Counted from the first letter of the stretch, positions 23,141-32,022 are shown. The stretch: DNA of 64,000 bases from Geothrix sp. 21YS21S-4 (GCF_030845995.1 NZ_CP132719.1:2852001-2916000); one strand, 5' to 3'. Notes: a model not told the origin generated them from the letters alone. Program-made: numbers and translations.

Positions 23141-24184
23141 CTAGTCGAGGATCTGGATGCGGCGCAGGAGGGGGATGTTCTCCAGCAGCAGGGCGGTGCC
23201 GCGGACCACGGCCGTCTGGGGATCCTCCGCCCGGAAGACCGGGAGGTGGGTCTCCTTCCGCAGGCGCTCGTCCAGCCCCTGGATCAGCGAGCCGCCGCCG
23301 GTGAGGCAGATGCCGCGGTCGATGAGGTCGGCCGCCAGCTGGGGCGGGGTCTCGTTGAGGGCCTTGCGGACCAGGTCGATGATCGCGTTGATGGGCTCGG
23401 CCAGCGCCTCGCGGATCTCGGCGTCGTTCAGGGTGAGGGTCTTGGGCAGGCCCTCGAACTGGTCCCGGCCACTCACTTCCATGGTGCGGGTCAACTCGGA
23501 CGGCGAGGCGGAACCCAGGTTCCACTTCACCTCCTCCGCGGAGGCCTCGGAGATCAGCACGTTGTACTTCTCGCGGATGTACTTGATCACCGCCTCGTCC
23601 ATCTCGTCGCCGGCGATGAGGATGGAATCGGAAAAGACCTTCCCGTTGTAGCTGATGACGGCCACGTCCGTGGTGCCGCCGCCGATGTCGACGATCATGC
23701 ACCCGCGCTTCTCGTTGATGGCGAGGCCGGCGCCGATGGCCGCCACCATGGTCTGGTCCACGATGAAGACCTCGCCGGCCTTGGCGTCGTAGCAGACCTG
23801 CTTCACTGCCCGGCGGGCCACCTGGTGGGCCCGGGGGGGGACGCTCACCACGATGCGCGTGCGGGCGATCCCGCGGTTGGGCCGCGCCTTGGCGATGAAC
23901 TGCGCGAGCATCTTCTCCGCCGCGTCCACCTCGAAGATCATCCCGTCCTTCATGGGGCGGATGGTCCGCACCCCCTGCGGCGCCCGGCCGAGCAGCTGCT
24001 TGGCCTCGTCGCCCACGGCCTCCACTTCGTGCGTGACCGTGTTCACCGCGACGATGGAGGGCTCATAGATGACGATCCGGCCGGCCTGTTTCGTGTGCAC
24101 CAGCGTGGAAGCGGTGCCCAGGTCGATGGCGAGGTCCGAATTGAAGAGGTTGGACCAGAACTGGCTGGAAAAAAGACTGGCCAC
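23141..24184 (-). CDS. mreB: MreB, actin-like cell-shape protein
   Basis: The 347-residue actin homologue directs lateral wall synthesis. Phosphate-1 motif DLGTA is at 21-25 (LAIDLGTASTLVH). Phosphate-2 is CMIVDIGGGTTDVAVIS and the adenosine motif is GICLTGGGSLIQGLDE. The N-terminal hydrophobic/aromatic stretch (LFSSQFWSNLF) may be a membrane-binding helix. The start is a GTG at 24184 with GGGAG upstream. It is the first gene of the mreB-C-D-mrdA-rodA-ligA run; the 82 bp upstream to the glutaredoxin gene on the same strand may carry a promoter or permit read-through. Confidence 0.97.
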   Translation of the reverse strand: MASLFSSQFWSNLFNSDLAIDLGTASTLVHTKQAGRIVIYEPSIVAVNTVTHEVEAVGDEAKQLLGRAPQGVRTIRPMKDGMIFEVDAAEKMLAQFIAKARPNRGIARTRIVVSVPPRAHQVARRAVKQVCYDAKAGEVFIVDQTMVAAIGAGLAINEKRGCMIVDIGGGTTDVAVISYNGKVFSDSILIAGDEMDEAVIKYIREKYNVLISEASAEEVKWNLGSASPSELTRTMEVSGRDQFEGLPKTLTLNDAEIREALAEPINAIIDLVRKALNETPPQLAADLIDRGICLTGGGSLIQGLDERLRKETHLPVFRAEDPQTAVVRGTALLLENIPLLRRIQILD

Positions 24185-24266
24185 AGGCGGCTCCCGGAGA
24201 ACCTCCTAGAGTGCCATGAACCGCCCCCGCCAGCCACCGCAAGGGCCGGGAGAATCCGAAGCGGCT

Positions 24267-24560
24267 CTAGGCTCCCGCCGCCAGCAGCTCCTCCACCAGC
24301 AGGTCCCCATCCAGGCGCTGCGGAAGCTCCTTGTGGTAGCCGCGGACCCACTGCTTCCCCCCCACCAATATGAACGGAATGGCCCGCTTGCCCGTCTCGG
24401 CTTCCAGCTTTTCCGCGGCGCCGGGATCGGCTTCGATGTCCACCTTGCGATGGGCGACGCCGTGCTCGGCCAGCCAGGCCTCCAGCCGCCGGCAATCGGG
24501 GCACCACGTGGCTCCGTAGACCGCGAGATCCAATCCGGCCAGCGCTTCGATTCGGCTCAT
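24267..24560 (-). CDS. glutaredoxin-family protein
   Basis: This 97-residue thioredoxin-fold protein has redox motif CPDC (GATWCPDCRRLEAWL) at ~20-23, a cis-Pro segment (KRAIPFILVGG) and the C-terminal GYHKELPQRLDGDLL helix. The length is typical for the small glutaredoxin/NrdH-like group. CPDC rather than CPYC is common in uncharacterised bacterial members. It is divergent from the SurA-like lipoprotein gene. A clear GGGAGG ribosome-binding site precedes the ATG. Confidence 0.9.
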   Translation of the reverse strand: MSRIEALAGLDLAVYGATWCPDCRRLEAWLAEHGVAHRKVDIEADPGAAEKLEAETGKRAIPFILVGGKQWVRGYHKELPQRLDGDLLVEELLAAGA

Positions 24561-24615
24561 GGGTTCCTCCCGGACCTGTCATTCTGGAGCCTTTGATGCG
24601 CTTCGGAGGGAATCC

Positions 24616-25230
24616 ATGTCCAAAATGCTCTTTCGCGCCGGCCTGACTGCGGGAGCGGCTTTCGCCTTGGTCGCCGCGGGCGGCCTCGTGGGATGCAGCA
24701 AGGGGAAGCCCGACGCCAGCCGCGTGATCGCCAACATCGGCGGAGACAAGCTGACCGAGGCCGAGTTCCAGGACGTGGTGAAGAGCCTCTCGCCCGACGC
24801 CAAGGAAGCCCAGACCTTCCTGACGGATCCCGCCGCCCGCGAGGAGCGCGCCCAGCTCGCCGGCCGGATCGCCATGTCCAAGGCCATCACCTCCTACGCC
24901 CACCAGACCGGCCTGGACCAGGATCCCGTGGTGAAGCGCCAGATGGAGCAGCAGCTGGCCAACGTCTACTTCCAGGCCCTCATGCAGCGGCGGCTGGCCA
25001 AGGCCGAGCCCACGGAGGAGCAGCTCCTCGCCTTCTACAAGGAGCGCGTGGCCATGCTCCAGGCCCAGGGCCGCAGCCAGGGCGTGCCCCCCTTCGAGAC
25101 CGTCAAGGGCCAGCTCCCCGAACTGTGGAAGCAGCAGCGGGCCCAGACCCTCAGCCAGGAAATCCAGAAGGAGGTCAAGGCGAAGGTGCCCGTGACCCTG
25201 GCGGACGACTACCGGCCCGCGGCGGAATAG
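24616..25230 (+). CDS. SurA-N-like lipoprotein without PPIase domain
   Basis: The ATG at 24616 has a good CGGAGG site. The 204-residue product has a signal peptide and lipobox (LVGCSKG, Cys ~28). The mature protein starts with VIANIGGDKLTEAEFQDVVK, the first-helix pattern of SurA/PrsA/PpiD chaperone domains, and stays helical to the end (KRQMEQQLANVYFQALMQRRL). The parvulin domain that normally follows is absent; the gene stops normally after a helical tail. It is followed by a perfect terminator hairpin. The likely role is a periplasmic chaperone or a remnant of one. Confidence 0.8.
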   Translation: MSKMLFRAGLTAGAAFALVAAGGLVGCSKGKPDASRVIANIGGDKLTEAEFQDVVKSLSPDAKEAQTFLTDPAAREERAQLAGRIAMSKAITSYAHQTGLDQDPVVKRQMEQQLANVYFQALMQRRLAKAEPTEEQLLAFYKERVAMLQAQGRSQGVPPFETVKGQLPELWKQQRAQTLSQEIQKEVKAKVPVTLADDYRPAAE

Positions 25231-25242
25231 CCTCGCCTCCAT

Positions 25243-25277
25243 CGCAACGAGGGCCCCGAATCGGGGCCCTCGTTGCG
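25243..25277. terminator. bidirectional intrinsic terminator
   Basis: Perfect 17-bp arms, CGCAACGAGGGCCCCGA and its exact complement, are separated by one base and followed by TTTGGG. It lies between the convergent genes ending at 25230 and 25284. Confidence 0.85.
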
Positions 25278-25283
25278 TTTGGG

Positions 25284-25856
25284 TCAGCCCTTCCCCAACC
25301 GGGCCGATTGATCCAGGACCTCCTTCAGGGCCTTTTTCGCGGCCGCGGGCTGGCGCTTCTGCTGCGCTTCCCGGAATCGCGCCAGGGAGGCTTCGAGCCC
25401 CGGCCCCGCCGCCGGATACAGGGCCACCACCGGCTTGAAGGGGGCATCCACGCCGGGGATCAGGTTCCACTGGCCATCGTCCACGGCGCACCACGCCATC
25501 ATCGCCATCCGTTCCGCCTGGCGCACATCTTGATCCGCCGATTTCGCCTGCCGGCCCGCCAGGGTGTTCGCCAGCCCCAGCGCTCCCACGGCCTGCTCGC
25601 GGGGCTTCATGGTCCCCATCGCCTTCACCTGCCGGTCGAACGCCGTCACCTCCGCCGCGGACAGGGTCTTGCCTAGGCCCGGCTTCGCGCGCTCCCACGC
25701 GGCCTTTCCCTGCGCGATCAATCCGCGCATGGCGCCACGGCGCCCTTCCACCAGCGCCCGGGCCACCGCTTCGAACGAGCCCTGAGCCTCCGCCAGCGCG
25801 GGCGGCCCCGCAGGCGCCTGAACGACCTGGGCGGGAGGAACGAGCAGCAACACCAT
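25284..25856 (-). CDS. hypothetical exported protein
   Basis: This 190-residue protein begins MVLLLVPPAQVVQAPAGPPALA, which looks like a short or degenerate signal peptide. The rest is helical and basic near its end (KRQPAAAKKALKEVLDQSARLGKG). A GGAGG site lies 7 bp before the ATG. No family was recognised. It lies downstream of tRNA-Phe on the same strand, separated from it by the tRNA terminator. Confidence 0.6.
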   Translation of the reverse strand: MVLLLVPPAQVVQAPAGPPALAEAQGSFEAVARALVEGRRGAMRGLIAQGKAAWERAKPGLGKTLSAAEVTAFDRQVKAMGTMKPREQAVGALGLANTLAGRQAKSADQDVRQAERMAMMAWCAVDDGQWNLIPGVDAPFKPVVALYPAAGPGLEASLARFREAQQKRQPAAAKKALKEVLDQSARLGKG

Positions 25857-25970
25857 GGGGGCCTCCGAAGCTCCACCTTAACAAAGGCGGAATGAGCGCC
25901 TGGCTGAAGCTCCTCAGGAGTTCCGCCCTGTCCGTGCCTGGAGAGGGCTGTGATTCCGATCCCGTCTCAC

Positions 25971-26005
25971 CAAAACAAAGGCCCCGAAAGGGGGCCTTTG
26001 TTTTG
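25971..26005 (-). terminator. intrinsic terminator for tRNA-Phe
   Basis: The arms CAAAACAAAGGCCCC (25971-25985) and GGGGCCTTTGTTTTG (25991-26005) are exact complements around the loop GAAAG. On the minus strand it starts within the encoded CCA end of tRNA-Phe and carries T-rich arms. Confidence 0.8.
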
Positions 26006-26079
26006 GTGCCTGGAGACGGAATCGAACCGCCGACACATGGATTTTCAGTCCATTGCTCTACCAACTGAGCTACCCAGGC
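26004..26079 (-). tRNA. tRNA-Phe (GAA)
   Basis: The 76-nt cloverleaf reads from GCCTGGGTAGCTCAGTTGG to GGCACCA on the minus strand. The anticodon stem ATGGA/TCCAT encloses loop CTGAAAA, giving anticodon GAA. The T arm contains GGTTCGATTCC. The 3' CCA is encoded. A terminator follows immediately. Confidence 0.96.
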
Positions 26080-26089
26080 GGGAAGACTC

Positions 26090-26117
26090 AGAATAGCAGG
26101 CACAGCCGCATTTTCAA
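26090..26117 (-). promoter_or_regulatory. probable sigma-70 promoter of tRNA-Phe
   Basis: On the minus strand there is a -35 box TTGAAA (26117-26112), a 16-bp spacer and a -10 box TATTCT (26095-26090). The -10 box lies 10 bp upstream of the first base of the tRNA. Confidence 0.65.
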
Positions 26118-26184
26118 GTGCGGAGAGCGAGAGGATTGGTGCATCCTCTATGGTTCGAGTTCCGTTCGGAAGCAGAGGTTCGCC

Positions 26185-26865
26185 ATGGCCCGTGCCCCCA
26201 AAAACCGTGAGATCCAAGTCCAGAAGCCCGCCCAGAGCCTGGCGCACTTCCAGACCAAGCTGGGGAGAGGGGAAGAGGAGACCGGGAACCTGCTGAAGCC
26301 GGTCCTCATCGGGGCGGGTTCCCTCGTTGCGCTGGGACTGCTCTACGGCGGATGGAGCGCCTACCGCACCCAGGCCGCGGAGAAGCACGAGGCCGCGGTG
26401 GCCGCCCTCCAGATGGAGGTGGAAGGCGACGGGATCACGCCCGTGCCCGCCGCCGAAGTGGAGAAGCGGATGCGCGAGCGCGTGAGCCGCCTGGAGGCGC
26501 TCGCCGCCTCGGCGCCCTCCTCCGGCAAGGCCGCCACCGAGGGCCTGCTGGCCAGCTGGCGCCTGGCGCTGGAGGGCAAGGCCGCGGCACCTGCCACGGC
26601 CACCGATCCCTGGAGCCGCATCCGGCTGGCTCAGCGCGCCGTGGCTCTGGGCCAGGCCGCCGCGGCCCGCGCGCAGCTCGATTCCCTTCGCGCCTCCGCC
26701 CAGCCCGGCGAAGCCTGGGCCGAGGCGTTCTGGTCCTGCCAGATGGAGGCCAACCGCCTCGCCGGCGACCGCGCCCAGGCCCTGAAGGACCTCGCGGAGT
26801 ACAAGGCCCGCTTCAAGGGCCGCGGCGACGCTGATTCCATGGAGCGCCTGGTCCAGAGCATCTGA
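26185..26865 (+). CDS. membrane-anchored helical (TPR-like) protein of unknown function
   Basis: The 226-residue protein starts MARAPKNREIQVQKPAQSLAHF, giving a basic cytoplasmic stretch. One membrane segment follows (~38-56, VLIGAGSLVALGLLYGGW). A long helical, Ala-rich domain then alternates in a TPR-like way (IRLAQRAVALGQAAAARAQLDSLRA; LAGDRAQALKDLAEYKARF). The topology resembles YfgM-type ancillary SecYEG proteins, but sequence identity cannot be judged here. It lies 29 bp upstream of the nucleoside phosphorylase gene on the same strand. Confidence 0.75.
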   Translation: MARAPKNREIQVQKPAQSLAHFQTKLGRGEEETGNLLKPVLIGAGSLVALGLLYGGWSAYRTQAAEKHEAAVAALQMEVEGDGITPVPAAEVEKRMRERVSRLEALAASAPSSGKAATEGLLASWRLALEGKAAAPATATDPWSRIRLAQRAVALGQAAAARAQLDSLRASAQPGEAWAEAFWSCQMEANRLAGDRAQALKDLAEYKARFKGRGDADSMERLVQSI

Positions 26866-26893
26866 GCCGCGCCGTCTGAAAGGGGGACATCCC

Positions 26894-28195
26894 ATGCGGA
26901 TGTACGACCTCATCTATACGAAGAAGCTCGGCGGCGCACTGACGCCCGGACAGATCGCCTTCTGGGTGAAGGGAGCCGCCGACGGCACCATCGCCGATGA
27001 GCAGAGCGCGGCCCTCCTCATGGCCATCTGCTGGCGCGGGATGACCACCGAGGAGACCCTGGCCCTCACCCTCGCCATGCGCGATTCCGGAACGCGGATG
27101 GACCTGTCCTCCGTCCCCGGAATCAAGGTGGACAAGCACAGCACCGGCGGCGTGGGCGACAAGACCACCCTGATTCTCGGGCCCATCGTCGCCGCCTGCG
27201 GCGTCCCCTGCCCCATGTTCAGCGGCCGGGGCCTGGGCCACACGGGCGGGACCATCGACAAGTTCGCCTCCATCCCGGGCCTGAAGGTGGAACTCACCGA
27301 CGCGGAGTTCCTGCGCAGCCTGCGGGAGACGCGCTTCGCCAACTCCGCGCCCACCGGCGACATCGCCCCCGCCGACAAGAAGCTCTACGCCCTGCGCGAC
27401 GTGACGGCCACGGTCGAGAGCATCCCCCTGATCACCGCCAGCATCATGTCGAAGAAGCTGGCCGGCGGCGCGGACGCCCTGGTCCTGGACGTGAAGTGCG
27501 GCCCCGGCGCCTTCATGAAGACCCTGGAGGAGGCCCGCACGCTGGCCGAAAGCATGGTGGCCGTCGGGAAGGCGCACGGAATGCGGATCCGCGCCCTGAT
27601 CACGCGCATGGACGCGCCCCTCGGCTGGGCCATCGGGAACGCCCTGGAGGTCATGGAGTCCGTGGAGATCCTCCGCGGCGAGCACGCCGACTCCGAGCTC
27701 GCCCAGATGAGCTTCCGCCTGGCCGCGGAGATGCTGCTCCTGGGCGGCGCCGCGACCACGCTCGAAGAGGCCGAAACCAAGGTCCAGACCACCCTCCGCG
27801 ACGGCTCCGCCCTGGAGACGCTCCGCCGCTTCGTGGCCCTCAACGGCGGTGACGCCAAAGCCCTCGACGATTTCAGCCGCCTCCCGCAGCCGGGCCAGGC
27901 GATCGAAGTCCGCGCCGACCGCGCCGGCTACATTCAGGCCATCGACGGCCGCGCCCTCGGCCTCCTCGCCATGGAACTGGGCGCCGGCCGGAAGGACCGC
28001 AACGACGTGCTGGACCTCGGCGTGGGGATCCGCGTGCATGCGGCCGTGGGGCAGGAGGTGAAGGAAGACGATCTTCTTTTCACCCTCTTCACCAAGGCGG
28101 GCGCCCAGCCTGACCACGCCGCCTACCAGGCGACCATCCAGTGGAATGAAGGGACGATCAGCCCTTCTTCTTGGTTGTTGGCAACCATCGCCTAA
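26894..28195 (+). CDS. deoA: pyrimidine-nucleoside / thymidine phosphorylase
   Basis: The 433-residue protein matches the pyrimidine/thymidine phosphorylase family, which cleaves thymidine or uridine with phosphate to the free base and (deoxy)ribose-1-phosphate. The N-terminal helical domain begins MRMYDLIYTKKLGGAL. The phosphate-binding and signature region is IKVDKHSTGGVGDKTTLIL, followed by SGRGLGHTGGTIDKF. The nucleobase site includes SIMSKKLAGGADALVLDVK. The C-terminal barrel domain (RADRAGYIQAIDGRALGLL) is present. The MRMxD start and overall pattern are closer to the Firmicutes Pdp type than to E. coli DeoA, so substrate range (uridine or thymidine) is open. Confidence 0.94.
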   Translation: MRMYDLIYTKKLGGALTPGQIAFWVKGAADGTIADEQSAALLMAICWRGMTTEETLALTLAMRDSGTRMDLSSVPGIKVDKHSTGGVGDKTTLILGPIVAACGVPCPMFSGRGLGHTGGTIDKFASIPGLKVELTDAEFLRSLRETRFANSAPTGDIAPADKKLYALRDVTATVESIPLITASIMSKKLAGGADALVLDVKCGPGAFMKTLEEARTLAESMVAVGKAHGMRIRALITRMDAPLGWAIGNALEVMESVEILRGEHADSELAQMSFRLAAEMLLLGGAATTLEEAETKVQTTLRDGSALETLRRFVALNGGDAKALDDFSRLPQPGQAIEVRADRAGYIQAIDGRALGLLAMELGAGRKDRNDVLDLGVGIRVHAAVGQEVKEDDLLFTLFTKAGAQPDHAAYQATIQWNEGTISPSSWLLATIA

Positions 28196-28451
28196 TCAGG
28201 ATGTTGCAGATGCAAGACGCGCGAGATGCGGCATTCTGAAGGATGGTTCCCGAAATTTCGTCGGAATGAAGAATTTTCTTCCTCGTTCTGGTACTGTTAC
28301 GCGTCTGTCCCTCTTCCGATCTTTCCCAGCCTCACGCCCAAACTGGATTCCCCCCTTCCCTTAGGCCAATCCATCTGCTGTTGTGCCTGAGGTTTCGCTG
28401 TTCTTACCTCGGGTCCCCCCCATCCGGGTTCCCGATTTTCTGGAGGATGCT

Positions 28452-31367
28452 ATGCATCTCTTGAACAATCGCCTGGGCCGTCTCACGGCTCTCATCGCCC
28501 TGGGCGGGGCGGCTCTGTACTCGCAGGGCACCCAGACTGCCAACGTCACCGGCACGGTCGTCGATTCGGCCGGCGCCCCCCTCGCGGGCGTCACCGTCCG
28601 CTTGACCTCTCCTTCCCTCCAGGGCGTCCGCACCTACGTCACGGATGCCACCGGCAAGTTCATCGCCCGCCTGCTGCCTCCCGGCTTCTACACCATCCAG
28701 TACACCAAGGATGGCCTTGAGACCCGCAAGATCACCGAGCAGCTCGGCATCGACCAGACCTTCAGCCCCAAGGTCACCCTCTCCAAGGTGGGCGGCGCTG
28801 TGGTTGAAGTGATCGCGGCCGCTCCCGCCGTCGACAAGACCGACATCAAGACCGCCACCAACTACCGCGCTGACAGCGTCGACATGCTGCCGAACGCTCG
28901 TACCCAGGAAGGCGTGGCCCTCCTTACCCCGGGCGTGACCTCGGGTGTCGGCGGTCGCGTCCAGATTCGCGGCGCCCAGACCTCCGGCAACCTCTACCTG
29001 CTGGACGGCCAGAACATCGCGGACAACGCCTACAACAACCGGGGCGTTACCCTCATCGATGACTCCATCGAAGAGACCCAGGTCGTCACCGGTGCCATGT
29101 CCGCCGAGTACGGCGATGTCGATGGCGGCGTCATCAACTCCATTACCCGCTCCGGCAGCAACGAGTTCTCCGGCTCCCTCCGCTGGGAACTGAGCGATGC
29201 CGCCTGGAACGCCATGGCCCCCATGCAGGCGCGGGCCGCCGTCAACAACATCATGAACGAGACAAAGACCCTTTTCTTCAGCGGTCCCATTCTCAAGGAT
29301 AAGCTCTGGTTCGCGGCGTCCTATTTCACGACCAAGAACACGGTGGCCAACAATATCGCTGCGGCCGCCATCGTCCCCGTCACCGCTCTTTCCGGTGCCA
29401 CGCCGAATTCCCCCGACGGCGCCAATGCGGGTTATTCCCAGGCCAACGCCGAGATCCGCCGCCAGGCGAAGCTGACCTGGTCCATCAATCAGGACCACAC
29501 CCTGGTCGCATCCTACATGCGGAATGCCAACAACCAGACGAATCGTAATTATTCGTCCGGCGAACTGCTGTCTCTGGTGCCCCAGATCAGCACGTCCGAC
29601 TTCCTCAACATCGCCCTGCGGTCCGCTTGGGCCAGCAATCTCACCACGGAACTCCGCTACGGCAAGAAGCACCAGAACCTCTCCGCCGGTGGTGCCGCCA
29701 ATGGCCAGAGCCCTTTTTACAACGATGACACGGGCTATTACTACAACAACGGCATCTTCAGCAGCAACGACGGTGGCGACGAGCGCGACAACCAGACCCT
29801 GAACCTCAAGGCCAGCCTGTTCTGGAATGGCGCCGGCAGCCACCAGACCGACTTCGGCATCGACTACTACGAGGGCAAGCGCCAGGCCAAGAACGCTCAG
29901 ACCCCCACCGGCTACATCATCGAAGCGAGCGACCTGAACCTCAACGCTCGCACCGCCGTTGGAGGCGCTATCTGGACCTACCAGAACGGGGAAGGGTCCG
30001 CCAAGAACGATTCCTATGGCGTCTACGTCAACGACAAATGGAGCCTGGACCAGCACTGGAACTTCCAGTTCGGCGTGCGCTTCGACAAGTACGAAGCCAA
30101 GAGCGAGAGTGGCAGCAAGACGGCCGGCGCCAATGGCATCAGCCCCCGCCTCGGCGTGAAGTACGACCTCTTCGGCGACAGCAAGCATATCTTCGGCGTG
30201 AGCTTCGCCCGCTACAACGCCAAGGTGCTGGAAGGTATCACCAATTCGGTCACCAGTCAGGGCAACCCCACTGAGATCGATTACCTTTACTCCGGTCCTG
30301 CCGGTGCCCAGAGCTTTGCCGTCTTGCAGAACCTGAGCAACTACAACATTTCCCCCAGCGGTATCGCTTATTACAACGACCCCAAGCTGAATGTCCGCCT
30401 TTCCGACAAGCTGAAGGCCCCCACCACGGATGAGATCCAGGCCAGCTACGCCGTGTCCTTCAACTTGGGCGCCATGGGCGACGGCTACCTGAAGGTGACT
30501 GCGGTCGACAAGAAGTGGAAGAACCTCATCGACTACAGTGTCGGCAACAACGGTACGGTCAGCGATCCCACCGGGACGCCCATCTACGTGAAGGTTTGGG
30601 ACAACAACTCGGAAGCCAAGCGGACCTACAAGGGCCTGGAACTGGAATCCCAGTACAACGTCAATCAGTGGAGCCTCCTCGGCAACATCACCTGGAGCCA
30701 GCTGAAGGGCAACTACGAGGGTGAAGGCACCAGCACCCCCGCCCGCGGAGAAGGCCTCCACAACTTCGACGTCCAGAGCGGCGTGGCTTTGTATGACCAC
30801 AACTGGACCACGCCCTACGGCTACCTCACGGGCCACGTGCCCATCCGTTCGCGCATCACTGGCAGCCGCACCTTTAACAACGAATTGGGCAAGACCTCTG
30901 TAGGTCTGATCTATCGCTTCGATTCCGGCGCTCATTACAACAATACCCGTGTAATCTCTGCCGTTGATAATCCCAATACGGCCGCTAACGAAGCCCGTCT
31001 GGGTGGCTCGACCATGTCCAGCCAGTTTGGGACCAGTGGCACGCAGTACATGAATCAGACTCGCGGCGACGGTGTGTTCATGGCCTCGTCCTACCTGGAT
31101 CTGGCTATCACCCATGACTTCCCTCTCTTCAAGGTGGGAAGCCGGGATGTGACCGCCTTCGGTAAGCTGAACATCAGCAACGTGCTGAACCACCAGCAAC
31201 AGGTTTCCTTCAGCACCACGTATGCAGCTGCCACCGGCACTTATGGCCAGCCCAACGGCGGGGTGAACTCTCCCTGGGTGCCTACTTCCACCTTCGGAAA
31301 GCCCACGGGTACCACCAACTACGGTACCGCCCGAACCATCACTGCTTCCGCTGGCTTCCGCTTCTAG
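28452..31367 (+). CDS. TonB-dependent receptor, Oar-like with carboxypeptidase-regulatory N-domain (copy 1)
   Basis: The ATG at 28452 follows GGAGG closely. This 971-residue outer-membrane protein has a signal peptide (~1-26) and an N-terminal CarboxypepD_reg/Ig-like domain (~30-110, VTGTVVDSAGAPLAGVTVRL). The TonB plug includes NARTQEGVALLTPGV and VQIRGAQTSGNLYLLDGQ. A large beta-barrel ends with Phe (SAGFRF), the usual outer-membrane sorting signal. No TonB box was confidently located. The relatives are numerous Oar/OmpA-like receptors of Acidobacteriota, whose substrates are mostly unknown. The barrel uses more A/T-ending codons than neighbouring genes. It is the tandem paralogue of the gene at 32023. 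Confidence 0.92.
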   Translation: MHLLNNRLGRLTALIALGGAALYSQGTQTANVTGTVVDSAGAPLAGVTVRLTSPSLQGVRTYVTDATGKFIARLLPPGFYTIQYTKDGLETRKITEQLGIDQTFSPKVTLSKVGGAVVEVIAAAPAVDKTDIKTATNYRADSVDMLPNARTQEGVALLTPGVTSGVGGRVQIRGAQTSGNLYLLDGQNIADNAYNNRGVTLIDDSIEETQVVTGAMSAEYGDVDGGVINSITRSGSNEFSGSLRWELSDAAWNAMAPMQARAAVNNIMNETKTLFFSGPILKDKLWFAASYFTTKNTVANNIAAAAIVPVTALSGATPNSPDGANAGYSQANAEIRRQAKLTWSINQDHTLVASYMRNANNQTNRNYSSGELLSLVPQISTSDFLNIALRSAWASNLTTELRYGKKHQNLSAGGAANGQSPFYNDDTGYYYNNGIFSSNDGGDERDNQTLNLKASLFWNGAGSHQTDFGIDYYEGKRQAKNAQTPTGYIIEASDLNLNARTAVGGAIWTYQNGEGSAKNDSYGVYVNDKWSLDQHWNFQFGVRFDKYEAKSESGSKTAGANGISPRLGVKYDLFGDSKHIFGVSFARYNAKVLEGITNSVTSQGNPTEIDYLYSGPAGAQSFAVLQNLSNYNISPSGIAYYNDPKLNVRLSDKLKAPTTDEIQASYAVSFNLGAMGDGYLKVTAVDKKWKNLIDYSVGNNGTVSDPTGTPIYVKVWDNNSEAKRTYKGLELESQYNVNQWSLLGNITWSQLKGNYEGEGTSTPARGEGLHNFDVQSGVALYDHNWTTPYGYLTGHVPIRSRITGSRTFNNELGKTSVGLIYRFDSGAHYNNTRVISAVDNPNTAANEARLGGSTMSSQFGTSGTQYMNQTRGDGVFMASSYLDLAITHDFPLFKVGSRDVTAFGKLNISNVLNHQQQVSFSTTYAAATGTYGQPNGGVNSPWVPTSTFGKPTGTTNYGTARTITASAGFRF

Positions 31368-31387
31368 TTCTGGCAAATTCCAACAAT

Positions 31388-31417
31388 AAACCGGGGCCCG
31401 CAAGGGTCCCGGTTTTT
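31388..31417 (+). terminator. intrinsic terminator after receptor 1
   Basis: AAACCGGGGCCC, loop GCAA, then GGGTCCCGGTTTTTATA forms a strong hairpin with a single mismatch (G-T side) and a T-tract. It lies 20 bp after the receptor stop codon. Confidence 0.85.
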
Positions 31418-32022
31418 ATATTTCACGAAAAGTCGCTAAATCAAATAAGGACATCAGCCACACCAAAAGGTGAACTAATTACCCTCTATCCATGAAAGAG
31501 AGCAAAGTTAAACCTAATGATTGACTCAAACGGAAGTGAGATTTTCATCGAAAACTGAATTTTTTATATCATTCATTTTTATTAATCCCATTCAGGGATC
31601 CCCCATAAGCCAAATATTCTTTAATAATCTGCTTGAGAAGGAGGAAAATCCCCCCTACTGATCTAATCGATTCTCCCAAACACTTTTTCTCCTGAAATAG
31701 CAATCCCAAGGGAAGGCCTTATTTAGGAGATTGGCTTCATCCACTCGTTCGTTACTATAATCTGTCAAGCAAAACCGCAAAAAGACGATCATTAAGTCAT
31801 CTATACGCATCGCATAGTGATGTTACTTGTGAGTGTCTGGGAAAAAAAGTTTGTGTGATCAGGGGAACTTGCCCTATCCTTTCGGCATCCCCCTGATCTT
31901 TGGCCCACCTCAGGTATTGAGGCCGGACATTCCATATGTCCGGCCTCAATTCATAGGGAAGGGTCAGATGTCTTTTGCCCGTGGCGGTCCCCCCAACCGC
32001 TCCACTCTCTTAAGGAGTTTCT
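31418..32022. other. AT-rich gene-free island between the two receptors
   Basis: About 600 bp with no credible gene. The stretch 31501-31560 is only about one third G+C, against roughly two thirds in the flanking genes. A TATAAT lies at 31756-31761, but a well-spaced -35 box is weak (TTGGCT at 31731, 19-bp spacer). Near the receptor-2 start, GATCAGGGG (31857) can pair with the CCCCCTGATC run at 31889, and a second perfect hairpin lies at 31916. The region probably holds the promoter and 5' leader of receptor 2. Confidence 0.6.
31916..31950 (+). promoter_or_regulatory. perfect 15-bp hairpin in the leader of receptor 2
   Basis: ATTGAGGCCGGACAT (31916-31930) and ATGTCCGGCCTCAAT (31936-31950) are exact complements around TCCAT. 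There is no T-tract after it, so it is not a simple terminator. It ends 72 bp before the receptor-2 ATG. It could be an operator dyad or an RNA leader structure. Confidence 0.55.

Noticed and set aside
25934-26016. GTGCCTGGAGA at 25934 repeats the 3' end of tRNA-Phe (26006-26016), as in an integrase attachment site.
   Set aside because: Only 11 bases match, no integrase or phage-like gene is near, and the gap holds only a terminator.
28404-31403. Long open frame (about 1000 codons) on the minus strand opposite TonB receptor 1.
   Set aside because: It has no ribosome site or family pattern, and the opposite strand encodes a clear outer-membrane receptor. High G+C keeps stop codons rare in the opposite frames.
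31830-32022. A cobalamin riboswitch upstream of TonB receptor 2, suggested by the nearby B12 adenosyltransferase.
   Set aside because: No B12-box (GCCACTG) or other conserved element of the riboswitch was found, and the adenosyltransferase is on the opposite strand.
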